DNA from: an uncultured Roseburia sp.
GTDB taxonomy: Bacteria > Bacillota > Clostridia > Lachnospirales > Lachnospiraceae
NCBI GenBank assembly: GCA_947088675.1
Contig: CAMUHN010000004.1
Span: 1-64,000 of the forward strand
DNA length: 64,000 nucleotides
Reading direction: 5' to 3'
Position numbers and translations under genes: made by a program. The notes below the pieces were generated by a model. It made no database searches. It was not told the DNA's origin and saw only the letters and a program-made list of their open reading frames with translations. Numbering within the stretch: position 1 is the first letter of the stretch; the number at the start of each line of letters is the position of its first letter. Shown here piece by piece: positions 1-10,441 of the stretch.

Positions 1-1
1 G

Positions 2-46
2 ATGGATGAAAGAAGAGACGGAGCAGTTATCTGTATGGAATTTTGA
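2..46 (+). other. Possible 3' end of an upstream CDS
   Basis: Frame 2 is open from the window edge to a TGA at 44-46 (about 14 codons). The piece is too short to recognise. It may be the tail of a gene outside the window, ending 13 nt before the tRNA. Confidence 0.2.
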
Positions 47-59
47 GGGTACAATTGAT

Positions 60-130
60 AGGGGATTGGTCAAATGGTATGATAGGGGTCTCCAAAACCT
101 TTGGTGGGAGTTCGATTCTCTCATCCCCTG
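60..130 (+). tRNA. tRNA-Trp (CCA anticodon)
   Basis: A full 71-nt cloverleaf can be drawn by hand. The acceptor stem is AGGGGAT/ATCCCCT with discriminator G130. The D arm is GTCA/TGAT. The anticodon stem GGGGT/ACCTT has two G-U pairs and a loop CTCCAAA, giving anticodon CCA. The T arm is GGGAG/CTCTC around TTCGATT. The 3' CCA is not encoded. G as discriminator base fits bacterial tRNA-Trp. A terminator follows 14 nt downstream. Confidence 0.88.
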
Positions 131-143
131 TTTGAAATAAAGA

Positions 144-181
144 CGCTCGGGTTCGTTATAGGAAAGACCTGAGTGTTTTTG
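144..181 (+). terminator. Intrinsic terminator after tRNA-Trp
   Basis: CGCTCGGGTT at 144-153 pairs, with G-U wobbles, with GACCTGAGTG at 166-175. A T-run follows. It ends the tRNA transcript. Confidence 0.75.
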
Positions 182-241
182 TGTTTGTTATGCCGCCCCG
201 ATGCGCAGAAAACGGTCTGATACGAAAAGATAAAAAACATC

Positions 242-270
242 TTGACAGAAAGCGCTGTCTGTGGTATTTT
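242..270 (+). promoter_or_regulatory. Sigma-A promoter of infC-rpmI-rplT
   Basis: The -35 is a perfect TTGACA (242-247). A 17-nt spacer separates it from the -10 TATTTT (265-270). It lies upstream of the L20-type leader. Confidence 0.75.
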
Positions 271-276
271 ATATGA

Positions 277-418
277 GTTGTTAGAAAATGAAGTAGAGTA
301 TCCACTCTCACCGGAGCACAAATACGTGACTCATGGTTTATAGTTTCAAAAAGCGCATTTGTCTTGTGACGCATATTTTGAATGATACGTGGATAGTCTG
401 CCTATCCACTTTTTTATT
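277..418 (+). ncRNA. L20-type leader with attenuator upstream of infC
   Basis: The leader is about 140 nt and ends in a clear intrinsic terminator: GTGGATAG (389-396) pairs with CTATCCAC (402-409), followed by six T (410-415), only about 5 nt before the infC ribosome site. An identical TATCCACT also occurs at 299-306, so GTGGATAG could instead pair with the upstream copy and disarm the terminator. Family knowledge: in Firmicutes the infC-rpmI-rplT operon is autoregulated by L20 through such a leader. The position and terminator are seen; the L20 role is inferred. Confidence 0.7.
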
Positions 419-433
419 TGGAGGTGTAATACC

Positions 434-940
434 ATTAGCGAGTTAATGATCAATGAACAAATCAGGGATAAGGAAATTCGCCTGATTGGAGAAAACGGAG
501 AACAGCTTGGCATTATGTCAGCAAGGGAAGCCTTGAAGCTTGCCGAAGAAGCGGAGCTTGACCTGGTCAAGATTGCACCTACGGCAAAACCGCCAGTCTG
601 TAAGATTATCGATTACGGCAAGTACAGATATGAGATGGCCAGAAAGGAAAAAGAGGCCAGGAAAAAACAGAAGGTGGTTGAGCTCAAAGAGATTCGCTTG
701 TCACCAAATATTGATTCAAATGATTTGAATACCAAAATGAATGCCGCTAAAAAATTTCTGAGTAAAGGCGATAAAGTAAAAATTACACTGCGTTTCCGTG
801 GACGTGAGATGGCGCATATGAATGCGAGCAGACATATCCTGGACGATTTTGCCCGTAATCTCAGTGATCTGGCAGTAGTGGAGAAAGCGCCAAAAGTTGA
901 GGGCAGAAGTATCAGCATGGTGCTGGCAGAGAAAAAGTGA
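434..940 (+). CDS. infC: Translation initiation factor IF-3
   Basis: IF-3 binds the 30S subunit, blocks premature 50S joining and checks start codons. The 168-residue product has the usual IF-3 opening (NEQIR near residues 7-11) followed by the basic linker and C-terminal domain. The start chosen is ATT at 434: it lies 7 nt after GGAGGTG (420-426), whereas the first downstream ATG (446) is about 19 nt from that site and the ATG at 389 lies inside the terminator stem. A non-canonical AUU start is the known hallmark of infC and lets IF-3 limit its own synthesis. First gene of infC-rpmI-rplT. Confidence 0.95.
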   Translation: MSELMINEQIRDKEIRLIGENGEQLGIMSAREALKLAEEAELDLVKIAPTAKPPVCKIIDYGKYRYEMARKEKEARKKQKVVELKEIRLSPNIDSNDLNTKMNAAKKFLSKGDKVKITLRFRGREMAHMNASRHILDDFARNLSDLAVVEKAPKVEGRSISMVLAEKK

Positions 941-964
941 CGAAGTTTAAGGAGGAATATCATT

Positions 965-1162
965 ATGCCAAAAATGAAAACAAGCAGGGCAGCTGCAAAA
1001 CGGTTTAAATTAACAGGTACAGGAAAATTAAAAAGAAATAAGGCTTATAAGAGACATATTCTGACAAAGAAGTCTGCGAAAACAAAGAGAAACTTAAGAA
1101 AAGCGGCGATGACAGACCAGTCCAATGTTAAGATGATGAAAAAGATCTTACCGTATTTATAG
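965..1162 (+). CDS. rpmI: 50S ribosomal protein L35
   Basis: A 65-residue, very basic protein with the L35 opening (PKMKT, residues 2-6) and the KRHILTKKS stretch. It starts 24 nt after infC behind AAGGAGGAAT. Length and order (infC-rpmI-rplT) are canonical. It is a structural protein of the large subunit. Confidence 0.97.
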   Translation: MPKMKTSRAAAKRFKLTGTGKLKRNKAYKRHILTKKSAKTKRNLRKAAMTDQSNVKMMKKILPYL

Positions 1163-1189
1163 AATGTTTGGAAACAGGAGGAAAGAAAA

Positions 1190-1546
1190 ATGGCAAGAAT
1201 AAAAGGCGGCGTTGGCGCAAAAAAAAGACATAATAGAATCTTAAAACTGGCAAAAGGCTACAGGGGAGCAAGAAGCAAACAGTACCGTGTAGCAAAGCAG
1301 TCTGTTATGAGGGCACTTGCAACTTCTTATTCGGGAAGGAAAGAGAGAAAACGCCAGTTCCGCAGACTGTGGATCGCGCGTATCAATGCGGCAGCAAGGT
1401 TAAACGGCATTTCATACAGCCAGATGATGCACGGCTTAAAGCTCGCGGGCGTTGAGATCAACCGCAAAATGCTGGCAGAAATGGCAGTAAACGATGCGGA
1501 AGGCTTTGCAGCGTTGACAGAGCTTGCAAAATCTAAGGTAGCATAA
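1190..1546 (+). CDS. rplT: 50S ribosomal protein L20
   Basis: A 118-residue protein with the L20 N-terminal basic tail and the conserved YRGARS and LWIARINAA segments. It is needed for early 50S assembly and, in Firmicutes, represses its own operon by binding the leader. It begins after an AGGAGG site 27 nt downstream of rpmI. Only 18 nt separate it from ilvN with no terminator, so ilvN probably sits on the same message. Confidence 0.97.
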   Translation: MARIKGGVGAKKRHNRILKLAKGYRGARSKQYRVAKQSVMRALATSYSGRKERKRQFRRLWIARINAAARLNGISYSQMMHGLKLAGVEINRKMLAEMAVNDAEGFAALTELAKSKVA

Positions 1547-1564
1547 TAAAGGAAGGCTTTCTTT

Positions 1565-2098
1565 ATGAGAAGACAGGTATTATCTCTTGTAGTGGAAAAT
1601 AATCCGGGTGTGACAAGCCATATCTCAGGCCTGTTTAGCCGCAGGGGTTATAATATCGACAGTTTTTCCTCGGGCGTAACGGCAGATCCGCGTTATACGC
1701 GCATTACGATTGTTGCAAGCGGCGACGAGCAGATTTTAGAACAGATTGAGAAACAGCTTGCTAAACTGGAGGATGTTCTCGATATCAAAAAGCTTGAGCA
1801 GGGTTCATCCGTTACGAGGGAACTGATTTTAGTAAAAATTCGCGCAAAAGATACGGAACGCCAGCCGATTATGAATGTGACAAATATCTTTCACGGAAAG
1901 ATTGTCGATGTCACACATGATTCTATGGTGATCGAGCTGACGGGGCATCAGGACAAGCTGGATGCCTTTTTGGATTTGCTTTCGGGATATGAAATTTTAG
2001 AGCTTGCCCGAACCGGTATGACCGGATTGTCCAGGGGGATCTCGGACGTTAAAGTTTTTGACGAACAGGGACGCCTGGTTGAGGGCTGGAATCAATAA
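1565..2098 (+). CDS. ilvN: Acetolactate synthase, small regulatory subunit
   Basis: A 177-residue protein with an N-terminal ACT domain (about residues 3-75; LSLVVENNPGV, then SRRGYNIDSF) and a C-terminal ALS small-subunit domain. This subunit activates the large catalytic subunit and gives valine feedback control of acetolactate synthesis. The large subunit (ilvB) is not in the window. ATG at 1565 follows an AGGAAGG site. The gene begins 18 nt after rplT and ends 42 nt before ilvC, forming a ribosomal-to-BCAA run. Confidence 0.93.
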   Translation: MRRQVLSLVVENNPGVTSHISGLFSRRGYNIDSFSSGVTADPRYTRITIVASGDEQILEQIEKQLAKLEDVLDIKKLEQGSSVTRELILVKIRAKDTERQPIMNVTNIFHGKIVDVTHDSMVIELTGHQDKLDAFLDLLSGYEILELARTGMTGLSRGISDVKVFDEQGRLVEGWNQ

Positions 2099-2101
2099 TA
2101 A

Positions 2102-3163
<1,062 letters not shown>

Positions 3164-3185
3164 TGTTTTGATTTTAAGAGAGCAA

Positions 3186-3215
3186 GGGCAGGGCATTTGA
3201 TTCCTGCCCTTTTTT
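3186..3215 (+). terminator. Intrinsic terminator after ilvC
   Basis: GGGCAGG (3186-3192) pairs with CCTGCCC (3203-3209), followed by six T. It ends the infC-ilvC transcript. Confidence 0.9.
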
Positions 3216-3272
3216 GGGCATTTTTGTCTGTTGTCAGCCGGAATAATTTTATAAAAAAAACGGGTAAGTGCA

Positions 3273-3301
3273 TTGCGGGCTTACAGAGAATCTGTTATAC
3301 T
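3273..3301 (+). promoter_or_regulatory. Promoter of the min operon
   Basis: TTGCGG (3273-3278), 17-nt spacer, TATACT (3296-3301). It lies about 50 nt upstream of minC and downstream of the ilvC terminator. Confidence 0.65.
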
Positions 3302-3349
3302 GATTTTCATCGAATCAATGCAGGCAATGCCGCACTGTGGGGGAAGAAT

Positions 3350-4051
3350 ATGTCGCAACCAGTTATTATAAAAAGCAATAAGTATGGGCTGCACCTTATA
3401 TTAGATCAGAGTATGCCGTTTGACCAGTTATTGGATGCAGTGGCAGGAAAGTTCCGGGAATCGGACAAATTTTTTAAGGACGCGAAAGTAGCAGTCTCTT
3501 TTGAAGGGCGAAACCTGACACAGCAGGAAGAGACAATGCTCATTGACACAATCACGGGCAATACATCACTGGAAATACTGTGTGTAATCGACAATGATCC
3601 GAAACAGGAAGACTACATGAAAAAACAGATTGAGCTTTATCAGATGTCCATACAAAGCCCTTATATGGAGAGCGGCACCCATTTTTACAGGGGTACGCTG
3701 CGTTCCGGACAGGCGATTGAAAGTGAGACCGGTATCGTGGTAGTGGGTGATGTAAACCCCGGAGCAAGCGTATCGGCCAATGGCAGTATTGTGATACTTG
3801 GCACAGTGAAAGGAAATGTATACGCGGGGCTGGGCGGAGACGAAAGCGCTTTTGTTGTGGCGCTTGACATGGACCCGATTCAGATACGGATAGGAGATAT
3901 TCTGGCCAAGAGTCCCGATAAACCTCTTAGAAGACGGCGCAGACGGCGCAGTACAAAAGAGAGCGCAAGTCCGGTTCCTCAAATAGCATTTGCAAAGGAC
4001 GGGATGATTTGTATCGAACCGCTATCAAAAGAACTATTAAATGACATTTAA
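3350..4051 (+). CDS. minC: Septum site-determining protein MinC
   Basis: Inhibitor of FtsZ ring formation away from midcell, recruited to the membrane by MinD. The 233 residues have a divergent N-terminal FtsZ-interacting domain (1-100) and the C-terminal beta-helix domain with its glycine-rich rungs (GDVNPGASV, then ILGTVKGNVYAG). An arginine-rich stretch (RRRRRRR) and a short tail follow. ATG 3350 is preceded by GGGGGAAG. The longer reading from 3197 would start inside the ilvC terminator. First gene of minCDE. Confidence 0.93.
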   Translation: MSQPVIIKSNKYGLHLILDQSMPFDQLLDAVAGKFRESDKFFKDAKVAVSFEGRNLTQQEETMLIDTITGNTSLEILCVIDNDPKQEDYMKKQIELYQMSIQSPYMESGTHFYRGTLRSGQAIESETGIVVVGDVNPGASVSANGSIVILGTVKGNVYAGLGGDESAFVVALDMDPIQIRIGDILAKSPDKPLRRRRRRRSTKESASPVPQIAFAKDGMICIEPLSKELLNDI

Positions 4052-4069
4052 CAGCAGGAGGAATAAGAA

Positions 4070-4861
4070 ATGAGCGAAGTTATCGTAATTACATCCGGTA
4101 AAGGAGGCGTTGGAAAGACAACGACGACAGCGAATGTCGGAACCGGCCTTGCACAGATGGGCAAAAAAGTCGTGTTGATCGACACCGATATCGGACTGCG
4201 TAATCTGGATGTAGTTATGGGTCTGGAAAACCGTATCGTCTACACATTGGTGGACGTTGTGGAGGGAAACTGCCGTATCAAACAGGCGCTGATTAAAGAT
4301 AAAAAGTATCCGGAGCTGTATCTGCTTCCCACGGCGCAGACACGCGATAAATCCGCGGTCAGTCCGGATCAGATGCAGGCATTGATTGACGAATTGAGAA
4401 AAGATTTTGACTATATTCTGTTAGACTGCCCGGCAGGAATCGAGCAGGGATTTAAAAATGCAATTGCGGGCGCAGACAGGGCGCTGATTGTGACGACGCC
4501 CGAGGTATCGGCAATTCGGGATGCGGATCGTATTATCGGACTGCTTGAAGCAAACGAGACAAAGCAGCTTGATTTGATTGTAAATCGTATCCGTATGGAT
4601 ATGGTAAAAAAAGGCGATATGATGACGGTAGAGGATGTGCGTGAGATTTTGGCGATTAATCTGATCGGGGCGGTGCCTGACGACGAGCACGTAGTGATAT
4701 CCACCAATCAGGGCGAACCGCTGGTAGGAACCGACTGTCTTGCGGGGCAGGCTTACCAGAATATCTGCCGGCGTGTTCTTGGAGAAGATGTTCCGTTTCT
4801 CAATATGGAAATAAAAGCAGGAGTATTTTCGAAATTAAAGAATCTGTTTAAAAAGAGCTAG
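4070..4861 (+). CDS. minD: Septum site-determining ATPase MinD
   Basis: Membrane-cycling deviant Walker ATPase that carries MinC to the membrane and is released by MinE. The 263 residues start with the deviant P-loop SGKGGVGKTTTTAN (8-21), then IDTDIGLRNLD and the Walker B LDCPAGIE. A short C-terminal amphipathic tail (FSKLKNLFKK) is the usual membrane-targeting helix. It follows minC by 18 nt behind AGGAGGAAT. Confidence 0.97.
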   Translation: MSEVIVITSGKGGVGKTTTTANVGTGLAQMGKKVVLIDTDIGLRNLDVVMGLENRIVYTLVDVVEGNCRIKQALIKDKKYPELYLLPTAQTRDKSAVSPDQMQALIDELRKDFDYILLDCPAGIEQGFKNAIAGADRALIVTTPEVSAIRDADRIIGLLEANETKQLDLIVNRIRMDMVKKGDMMTVEDVREILAINLIGAVPDDEHVVISTNQGEPLVGTDCLAGQAYQNICRRVLGEDVPFLNMEIKAGVFSKLKNLFKKS

Positions 4862-4875
4862 AGAGGGGGCAATTC

Positions 4876-5148
4876 ATGGGATTAATGGATCTATTTAAAA
4901 AAAGAAATTCGGGTAACGTGGCAAAAGACAGATTAAAACTTGTGCTGGTATCCGATCGTGCAAGCTGCTCTCCGGAAATGATGGAAAAGATAAAAAACGA
5001 AATCATAGATGTGATTTCCAAATATATGGATATTGATACGGAAGGTCTGGATATACAGATTACGCAGACCGAGTCGGAGTCCGATAACGGAATGGTGCCG
5101 GCGCTTTGCGCAAGCATTCCGATCCGCGATATTCGACATACGATGTAA
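4876..5148 (+). CDS. minE: Cell division topological specificity factor MinE
   Basis: A 90-residue protein that stimulates the MinD ATPase and restricts MinCD to the poles. The N-terminal membrane and MinD-contact region is followed by the [11 protein letters not shown] segment and a C-terminal dimerisation domain. It starts 14 nt after minD behind GAGAGGGGG. Presence of MinE points to an oscillating Min system, as known in many clostridia. Confidence 0.95.
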   Translation: MGLMDLFKKRNSGNVAKDRLKLVLVSDRASCSPEMMEKIKNEIIDVISKYMDIDTEGLDIQITQTESESDNGMVPALCASIPIRDIRHTM

Positions 5149-5149
5149 G

Positions 5150-5187
5150 AGAAACCGGCAGGTGGAAAAGAACCGGCGGTTTTTGCG
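5150..5187 (+). terminator. Possible weak terminator between minE and leuS
   Basis: AAACCG just after the minE stop can pair with CGGTTT, followed by a short T-run near 5181-5185. One mismatch and a long loop make it weak, so read-through into leuS is likely. Confidence 0.4.
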
Positions 5188-5213
5188 TGTCAATGAAGAA
5201 ATGGGGGAAAAGG

Positions 5214-7631
5214 ATGTCAGAAACATATAATCATAAAGCAGTGGAACAGAAATGGCAGAAAATATGGGACGACGAGCGGGCATTTGCGGCAGGGGACGAT
5301 TATTCAAAACCGAAATATTATGCGTTGGTCGAATTTCCCTATCCTTCCGGTCAGGGACTGCATGTTGGGCACCCAAGGCCGTATACGGCGCTTGATATCG
5401 TGGCGAGGAAGCGCAGGATGCAGGGATATAATGTACTTTATCCGATGGGATGGGATGCGTTTGGCCTGCCGACGGAAAACTATGCCATTCAGAATAAAAT
5501 TCATCCGAAGATCGTAACCGAAAATAATGTAAAACGATTTAAGGATCAGCTGCACTCCCTTGGCTATTCTTTTGATTGGGAAAGGGAGGTCAATACCACA
5601 GATCCCGCTTATTATAAATGGACACAGTGGATCTTTCTGAAATTATTTAAAGAAGGGCTTGCATACAAAAAGGAAATGCCGATCAACTGGTGTACATCCT
5701 GTAAAGTAGGACTTGCAAATGAAGAAGTTGTTAACGGTGTCTGCGAGCGCTGCGGCGCTCCGGTTGTGCGCAGGGTGAAAAGCGAGTGGATGCTCAAAAT
5801 AACGGATTATGCACAAAAGCTGCTGGATGGATTAAACGATGTCGATTATATTGAGCGTGTGAAAACAGCGCAGAAAAACTGGATCGGAAAATCGCAGGGC
5901 GCAGAGGTGGATTTTGACATTGCCGGAAAAGAAGACAAACTCCGCATTTATACGACGCGCTGCGACACACTGTTCGGAGCCACTTACATGGTGCTTTCCC
6001 CGGAGCATCCGCTGATTGACAAATATAAAGACGAATTGAATAACTGGGAAGAGATTGTTACCTATCGCGAGGAAGCAGCAAAAAAATCGGATTTTGAGAG
6101 GGCGGAACTTGCGAAAGACAAGACCGGCGTATTGCTGGACGGACTTGCCGCAGTCAATCCGGTAAACGGCAATGAAATTCCGATCTGGATATCAGATTAT
6201 GTCCTGATGACTTATGGGACAGGCGCGATCATGGCTGTGCCGGCACATGATGAGCGCGACTGGGAATTTGCAAAAAAATTTGGACTTCCGCTGTTGCAGG
6301 TAGTTGCGAAAAACGGAGAGGAAGTGGATATCAACGAAGCGGCTTTTACGGATGTGGCGACAGGGGTACTGATCAACTCTGAATTTTTGAACGGGCTGGA
6401 AGTAAAGGATGCAAAAGAGAAAATGATCGCTTATCTGGAAGAAAAGGGAATTGGAGAGGCAAAGACGAACTTTAAACTGCGCGACTGGGTATTTTCCCGT
6501 CAGCGCTACTGGGGAGAGCCGATTCCGATTGTACACTGTGATAAGTGCGGTTTTGTGCCTCTTGATGAGAGCGAACTTCCGTTAATGCTGCCGGAGGTGG
6601 AGAGCTATATGCCGACCGATAACGGAGAATCTCCGCTTGCTGCGATGACCGAATGGGTCAATACGACATGTCCGTGCTGCGGCGGCCCTGCAAAAAGGGA
6701 AACCGATACTATGCCGCAGTGGGCCGGGTCTTCCTGGTATTTTTTAAGATATACCGACCCCAAAAACAGCGAAGCGCTCGCAGGCAAAGAGGCATTGGAG
6801 TACTGGATGCCGGTCGACTGGTATAACGGCGGCATGGAGCATACAACGCTTCATCTGCTATATTCAAGATTCTGGCATAAATTTCTCTATGACAAAGGCG
6901 TGGTACCGTGTGCGGAACCATACAAAAAACGTACTTCCCACGGTATGATTCTCGGGGAGAACGGGGAGAAAATGTCAAAGTCAAGAGGCAATGTTGTAAA
7001 TCCGGACGATATTGTCAGAGATTACGGCGCGGATACGCTGCGGACTTATGAAATGTTTATCGGCGCCTTTGATTTAAGCGCAAGCTGGTCGGAAAACGGT
7101 GTGAAAGGATGCCGCCGTTTTTTGGAGCGGATCTGGAAACTACAGGATCTTATGACAGAGGAGGCCGGATACTCCAAAGATCTTGAGATAAAAATGCATC
7201 AGACGATCAAAAAAGTTGACAGTGATTACGAAAATTTAAAGTATAATACAGCGATTGCGGCAATGATGGCGCTGATCAATGAGTTTTATAAGAAAAATTC
7301 GATCACCAGGGACGAATATAAAACATTACTGCTTCTCTTAAACCCGGTTGCTCCGCATATCACAGAAGAAATCTGGGAGATGATCGGCTGTATGGGCAGG
7401 GTGTATCAGCAGCCGTGGCCAATTTATAATGAGGCAAAAACGGTGGAAGATACCATTGAAATTGCGGTTCAGATCAACGGGAAGACAAGAGGAACGCTTG
7501 CAATTGCAAGAGATGCAGAGAAAGATTCTGTGATTGCTGCCGCAAAAGAATCCATTTCCGATAAATTGACCGGGAATGTGATAAAAGAAATTTATGTTCC
7601 GGGAAGAATTGTAAATATTGTGATGAAGTAA
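5214..7631 (+). CDS. leuS: Leucyl-tRNA synthetase
   Basis: Class I aminoacyl-tRNA synthetase that charges tRNA-Leu, about 805 residues as usual. Signature motifs are visible: HVGH (HIGH-type) near residues 50-53 and [10 protein letters not shown] in the C-terminal half. The CP1 editing domain (with the [17 protein letters not shown] segment) and a Cys-rich zinc-like insert (CTSC...CERC) lie between them. ATG 5214 follows a GGGGGAAAAGG site; upstream in-frame codons overlap minE and have no ribosome site. The 65-nt spacer leaves no room for a T-box leader. Followed 15 nt later by leuC. Confidence 0.96.
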   Translation: MSETYNHKAVEQKWQKIWDDERAFAAGDDYSKPKYYALVEFPYPSGQGLHVGHPRPYTALDIVARKRRMQGYNVLYPMGWDAFGLPTENYAIQNKIHPKIVTENNVKRFKDQLHSLGYSFDWEREVNTTDPAYYKWTQWIFLKLFKEGLAYKKEMPINWCTSCKVGLANEEVVNGVCERCGAPVVRRVKSEWMLKITDYAQKLLDGLNDVDYIERVKTAQKNWIGKSQGAEVDFDIAGKEDKLRIYTTRCDTLFGATYMVLSPEHPLIDKYKDELNNWEEIVTYREEAAKKSDFERAELAKDKTGVLLDGLAAVNPVNGNEIPIWISDYVLMTYGTGAIMAVPAHDERDWEFAKKFGLPLLQVVAKNGEEVDINEAAFTDVATGVLINSEFLNGLEVKDAKEKMIAYLEEKGIGEAKTNFKLRDWVFSRQRYWGEPIPIVHCDKCGFVPLDESELPLMLPEVESYMPTDNGESPLAAMTEWVNTTCPCCGGPAKRETDTMPQWAGSSWYFLRYTDPKNSEALAGKEALEYWMPVDWYNGGMEHTTLHLLYSRFWHKFLYDKGVVPCAEPYKKRTSHGMILGENGEKMSKSRGNVVNPDDIVRDYGADTLRTYEMFIGAFDLSASWSENGVKGCRRFLERIWKLQDLMTEEAGYSKDLEIKMHQTIKKVDSDYENLKYNTAIAAMMALINEFYKKNSITRDEYKTLLLLLNPVAPHITEEIWEMIGCMGRVYQQPWPIYNEAKTVEDTIEIAVQINGKTRGTLAIARDAEKDSVIAAAKESISDKLTGNVIKEIYVPGRIVNIVMK

Positions 7632-7646
7632 AGGAGGGGATCGGAT

Positions 7647-8918
7647 ATGGGGATGACGATGACACAGAAAATCCTTGCGGCGCACGCAGGATTTGATACC
7701 GTGAGCGCAGGTCAGCTGATCGAAGCAGATTTGGATCTTGTGCTCGGAAACGATATCACGTCGCCGGTTGCAATTCATGAAATAGAGAAAATGAAAGTAG
7801 AAGGCGTTTTTGACAGAGATAAGATAGCGCTTGTAATGGATCATTTTGTCCCAAATAAAGATATCAAATCGGCGCAGCACTGTAAATGTGTCAGGGAATT
7901 TGCATGCAGACATGAAATTACGAATTTCTTTGACGTGGGAGAGATGGGGATTGAACATGCGCTTCTCCCAGAAAAAGGTCTTACCGTAGCAGGGGACGTG
8001 GTGATCGGCGCGGATTCGCATACCTGTACGTATGGGGCGCTTGGAGCATTTTCCACCGGCGTTGGAAGTACCGACATGGCGGCCGGGATGGCTACGGGAA
8101 AGGCATGGTTTAAAGTGCCGTCTGCGATTAAATTTAATTTGACCGGAAAACCGGCAAAATGGGTCAGCGGAAAAGATATTATTCTGCATATTATCGGCAT
8201 GATCGGAGTCGACGGCGCGCTTTACCGTTCGATGGAGTTTGTCGGAGACGGAATCGGGTATCTGACGATGGACGATCGCTTTACTATTGCAAATATGGCG
8301 ATTGAGGCGGGCGGTAAGAACGGGATTTTCCCGGTGGACGATCTGGCAAGGAAATATATGGAGGAACATTCCAAACGAAGTTATACCGTGTATGAGGCAG
8401 ACGCGGATGCTGAATACGAACAGGAATATACGATTGATCTTAGCGCGTTAAAGCCGACCGTGGCATTTCCGCATCTGCCGGAAAATACAAAGACAATCGA
8501 TCAGGTTGGCGATCTTAAAATCGACCAGGTTGTGATCGGTTCCTGTACGAACGGCAGAATGGACGATCTGCGCATTGCCGCATCCATTCTGAAAGGCAAA
8601 AAAGTTGCAAAGGGCGTGCGCGCGATTATAATTCCGGCCACGCAGCAGATCTATCTGGACGCAATGGAAGAGGGGCTTATCAAAATATTTATCGAGGCGG
8701 GAGCGATTGTGAGTACGCCGACCTGCGGCCCGTGTCTTGGCGGTTATATGGGAATTTTAGCGGAGCATGAGCGCTGCGTTTCAACGACGAACCGCAATTT
8801 TGTCGGCAGAATGGGTCATGTAGAATCCGAAATTTATCTGGCGAGTCCGGCAGTCGCCGCTTTTAGCGCGCTTACAGGAAAACTGTCCGGACCAGAAGAT
8901 GAAAAAGTCGGGATATAA
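7647..8918 (+). CDS. leuC: 3-isopropylmalate dehydratase, large subunit
   Basis: Fe-S isomerase subunit of the leucine pathway that interconverts 2- and 3-isopropylmalate with LeuD. The 423-residue length fits the short (archaeal/clostridial-type) LeuC. Cluster ligands appear as SCTNG and PTCGPCLGG. The [13 protein letters not shown] segment is typical of the aconitase superfamily. It follows AAGGAGGGGA and lies in leuS-leuC-leuD. The homoaconitase family is close in sequence, but pairing with leuD and ilv genes supports leucine synthesis. Confidence 0.93.
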   Translation: MGMTMTQKILAAHAGFDTVSAGQLIEADLDLVLGNDITSPVAIHEIEKMKVEGVFDRDKIALVMDHFVPNKDIKSAQHCKCVREFACRHEITNFFDVGEMGIEHALLPEKGLTVAGDVVIGADSHTCTYGALGAFSTGVGSTDMAAGMATGKAWFKVPSAIKFNLTGKPAKWVSGKDIILHIIGMIGVDGALYRSMEFVGDGIGYLTMDDRFTIANMAIEAGGKNGIFPVDDLARKYMEEHSKRSYTVYEADADAEYEQEYTIDLSALKPTVAFPHLPENTKTIDQVGDLKIDQVVIGSCTNGRMDDLRIAASILKGKKVAKGVRAIIIPATQQIYLDAMEEGLIKIFIEAGAIVSTPTCGPCLGGYMGILAEHERCVSTTNRNFVGRMGHVESEIYLASPAVAAFSALTGKLSGPEDEKVGI

Positions 8919-8956
8919 ACTGCAGTCCGGTGCGGACAACAGAGTGGGAGGTAAAG

Positions 8957-9454
8957 ATGAAAGCGGCAAATGGACATGTATTTAAATATGGGGACAATGT
9001 GGATACGGATGTCATCATTCCGGCAAGATATTTAAATTCTTCCGATCCGAAAGAACTTGCGACACATTGTATGGAAGATATCGATCAAAATTTTGTAAAA
9101 AATGTTTCAGAAGGCGATATTATCGTGGCGGATAAAAATTTTGGCTGCGGTTCCTCAAGGGAACATGCACCGATTGCAATCAAAGCCGCGGGGATCAGCT
9201 GCGTGATTGCAGAAACGTTTGCAAGGATTTTTTACCGCAATGCGATCAATATCGGCCTGCCGATCGTGGAATGTAAGGAGGCTGCGCAGGATATAGAAGC
9301 GGGTGATGAGGTGGAAGTTGATTTTGACACGGGAATCATCACAGACAAGACAAAAGGGACTACCTATCAGGGGCAGGCTTTCCCTGCGTTTATGCAAAAA
9401 ATAATCGACTGTGAGGGGCTTGTCAATTATATCAATCAGAAATCGCAGGCGTAG
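8957..9454 (+). CDS. leuD: 3-isopropylmalate dehydratase, small subunit
   Basis: The 165-residue swivel-domain subunit that forms the isopropylmalate isomerase with LeuC. It has the [12 protein letters not shown] opening and the [10 protein letters not shown] active-site loop. ATG 8957 has GGGAGGT just upstream; the in-frame codon at 8930 lacks a site. The last 23 nt overlap the 3' end of the reverse-strand AP2-domain gene (tail-to-tail), so no terminator separates the two. Confidence 0.94.
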   Translation: MKAANGHVFKYGDNVDTDVIIPARYLNSSDPKELATHCMEDIDQNFVKNVSEGDIIVADKNFGCGSSREHAPIAIKAAGISCVIAETFARIFYRNAINIGLPIVECKEAAQDIEAGDEVEVDFDTGIITDKTKGTTYQGQAFPAFMQKIIDCEGLVNYINQKSQA

Positions 9455-10247
9455 ACGACAGCATTTTCAGATAGCGCAGATATTTTTCGGAAATTTTGAG
9501 CGTACTGTATAGTTCGGCGTATTCTTTCGGCGGGATTTCCACATAATTTTCCGGAAAATTTTTGCGTATGCCGGCGGCCTTTGCGAGGTCGGCGGCTTTA
9601 TTGTATGCGATCGCAGCTTTTTCTTCACTGCGGTATGATCCAATGATATAATTGCCGTTGATATGGATCTGCGCTTTGTAGCGGATCATGCCGTTTTTGT
9701 TCGATGCAAGGACGCCGTGGTAGTGGTTTTGGATGATTAGATTGGAATAGCGATAGTCTGTGCTGTCTCCGTTTGCAAAAAGATAATCGCGCCCTGCTAC
9801 GGCATAAGGTTTGATTCCATAGCGGGAGAGCAGCGAACACTGCATACCATAATCGTTGACATACAGATGTCCCTGGCGTCTTAGAATTTTATGGCTTGAA
9901 TAGTAAAACAGATCGTCACGGTCAAATTTTAACTCCTCGGTTGGGCTCAGAAAATAGATAAAATAGCCTTTGCAGAGGAAAATCGGATTTTTGATATAGA
10001 TGCCGTTATCACGAAAATTAAGCAGGACTACGGCTTTTTCGTGGGAGAGAACGGCGATATAAGAGAGGACATTGTGGATTGTCACCGTGCGGTCTGCGAG
10101 AAGACGGGAAGCTTCCAGATAAGCGGCGTTCGCCTTTTGTTCTGTGTCAAAACTTCCCAGGCTGATATGTTTGCCATGGAACTGGATACCGGAGCGGTAA
10201 TAGATCGTATTGTCTTTTCGTGTTGCCTGATAAACGCCGGTGAGCAT
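9432..10247 (-). CDS. AP2-domain protein with HNH-like core
   Basis: 271 residues. Two AP2/ERF-like DNA-binding modules are seen: residues 3-47 ([10 protein letters not shown]...[16 protein letters not shown]) and 176-225 ([11 protein letters not shown]...[20 protein letters not shown]). Between them, about 117-175, a segment ending [20 protein letters not shown] looks like an HNH-endonuclease fold with NGD..D.R.SNL kept, but the usual leading His residues are not obvious. Known AP2 proteins in bacteria are often homing endonucleases; this one may have become a DNA-binding protein. ATG 10247 has AAAGGA 8 nt upstream; ATG 10265 lacks a site. Its 3' end overlaps leuD. Confidence 0.7.
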   Translation of the reverse strand: MLTGVYQATRKDNTIYYRSGIQFHGKHISLGSFDTEQKANAAYLEASRLLADRTVTIHNVLSYIAVLSHEKAVVLLNFRDNGIYIKNPIFLCKGYFIYFLSPTEELKFDRDDLFYYSSHKILRRQGHLYVNDYGMQCSLLSRYGIKPYAVAGRDYLFANGDSTDYRYSNLIIQNHYHGVLASNKNGMIRYKAQIHINGNYIIGSYRSEEKAAIAYNKAADLAKAAGIRKNFPENYVEIPPKEYAELYSTLKISEKYLRYLKMLSSTPAISD

Positions 10248-10317
10248 AATTCGGATCCTTTCCATGCGTAATTGCACAGTAAAACATGTAAAAACGGATG
10301 TGCAGAGTGATAAAATC

Positions 10318-10346
10318 AGAATAACATAATTTAAATCGTTTGGCAA
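10318..10346 (-). promoter_or_regulatory. Promoter of the AP2-domain gene
   Basis: On the reverse strand TTGCCA (10346-10341), a 17-nt spacer and TATTCT (10323-10318) lie about 70 nt before the start codon. Confidence 0.55.
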
Positions 10347-10441
10347 GAAAGCAGTTTTGTTAAAATGCGGCAAAACTGTAACGTTTTGCAACGCGGAGTC
10401 GAATTGTTTATGTGAACTTATAGAAATGAGGGATAAATAAT

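Noticed and set aside
5149..5213. Possible T-box leader for leuS
   Set aside because: Only 65 nt separate minE and leuS, with no specifier loop and no T-box consensus.
7338..8369. 343-codon open frame on the - strand
   Set aside because: It is antisense to leuS and leuC, both unambiguous, and its His/Arg/Phe-rich translation is typical of a shadow frame.
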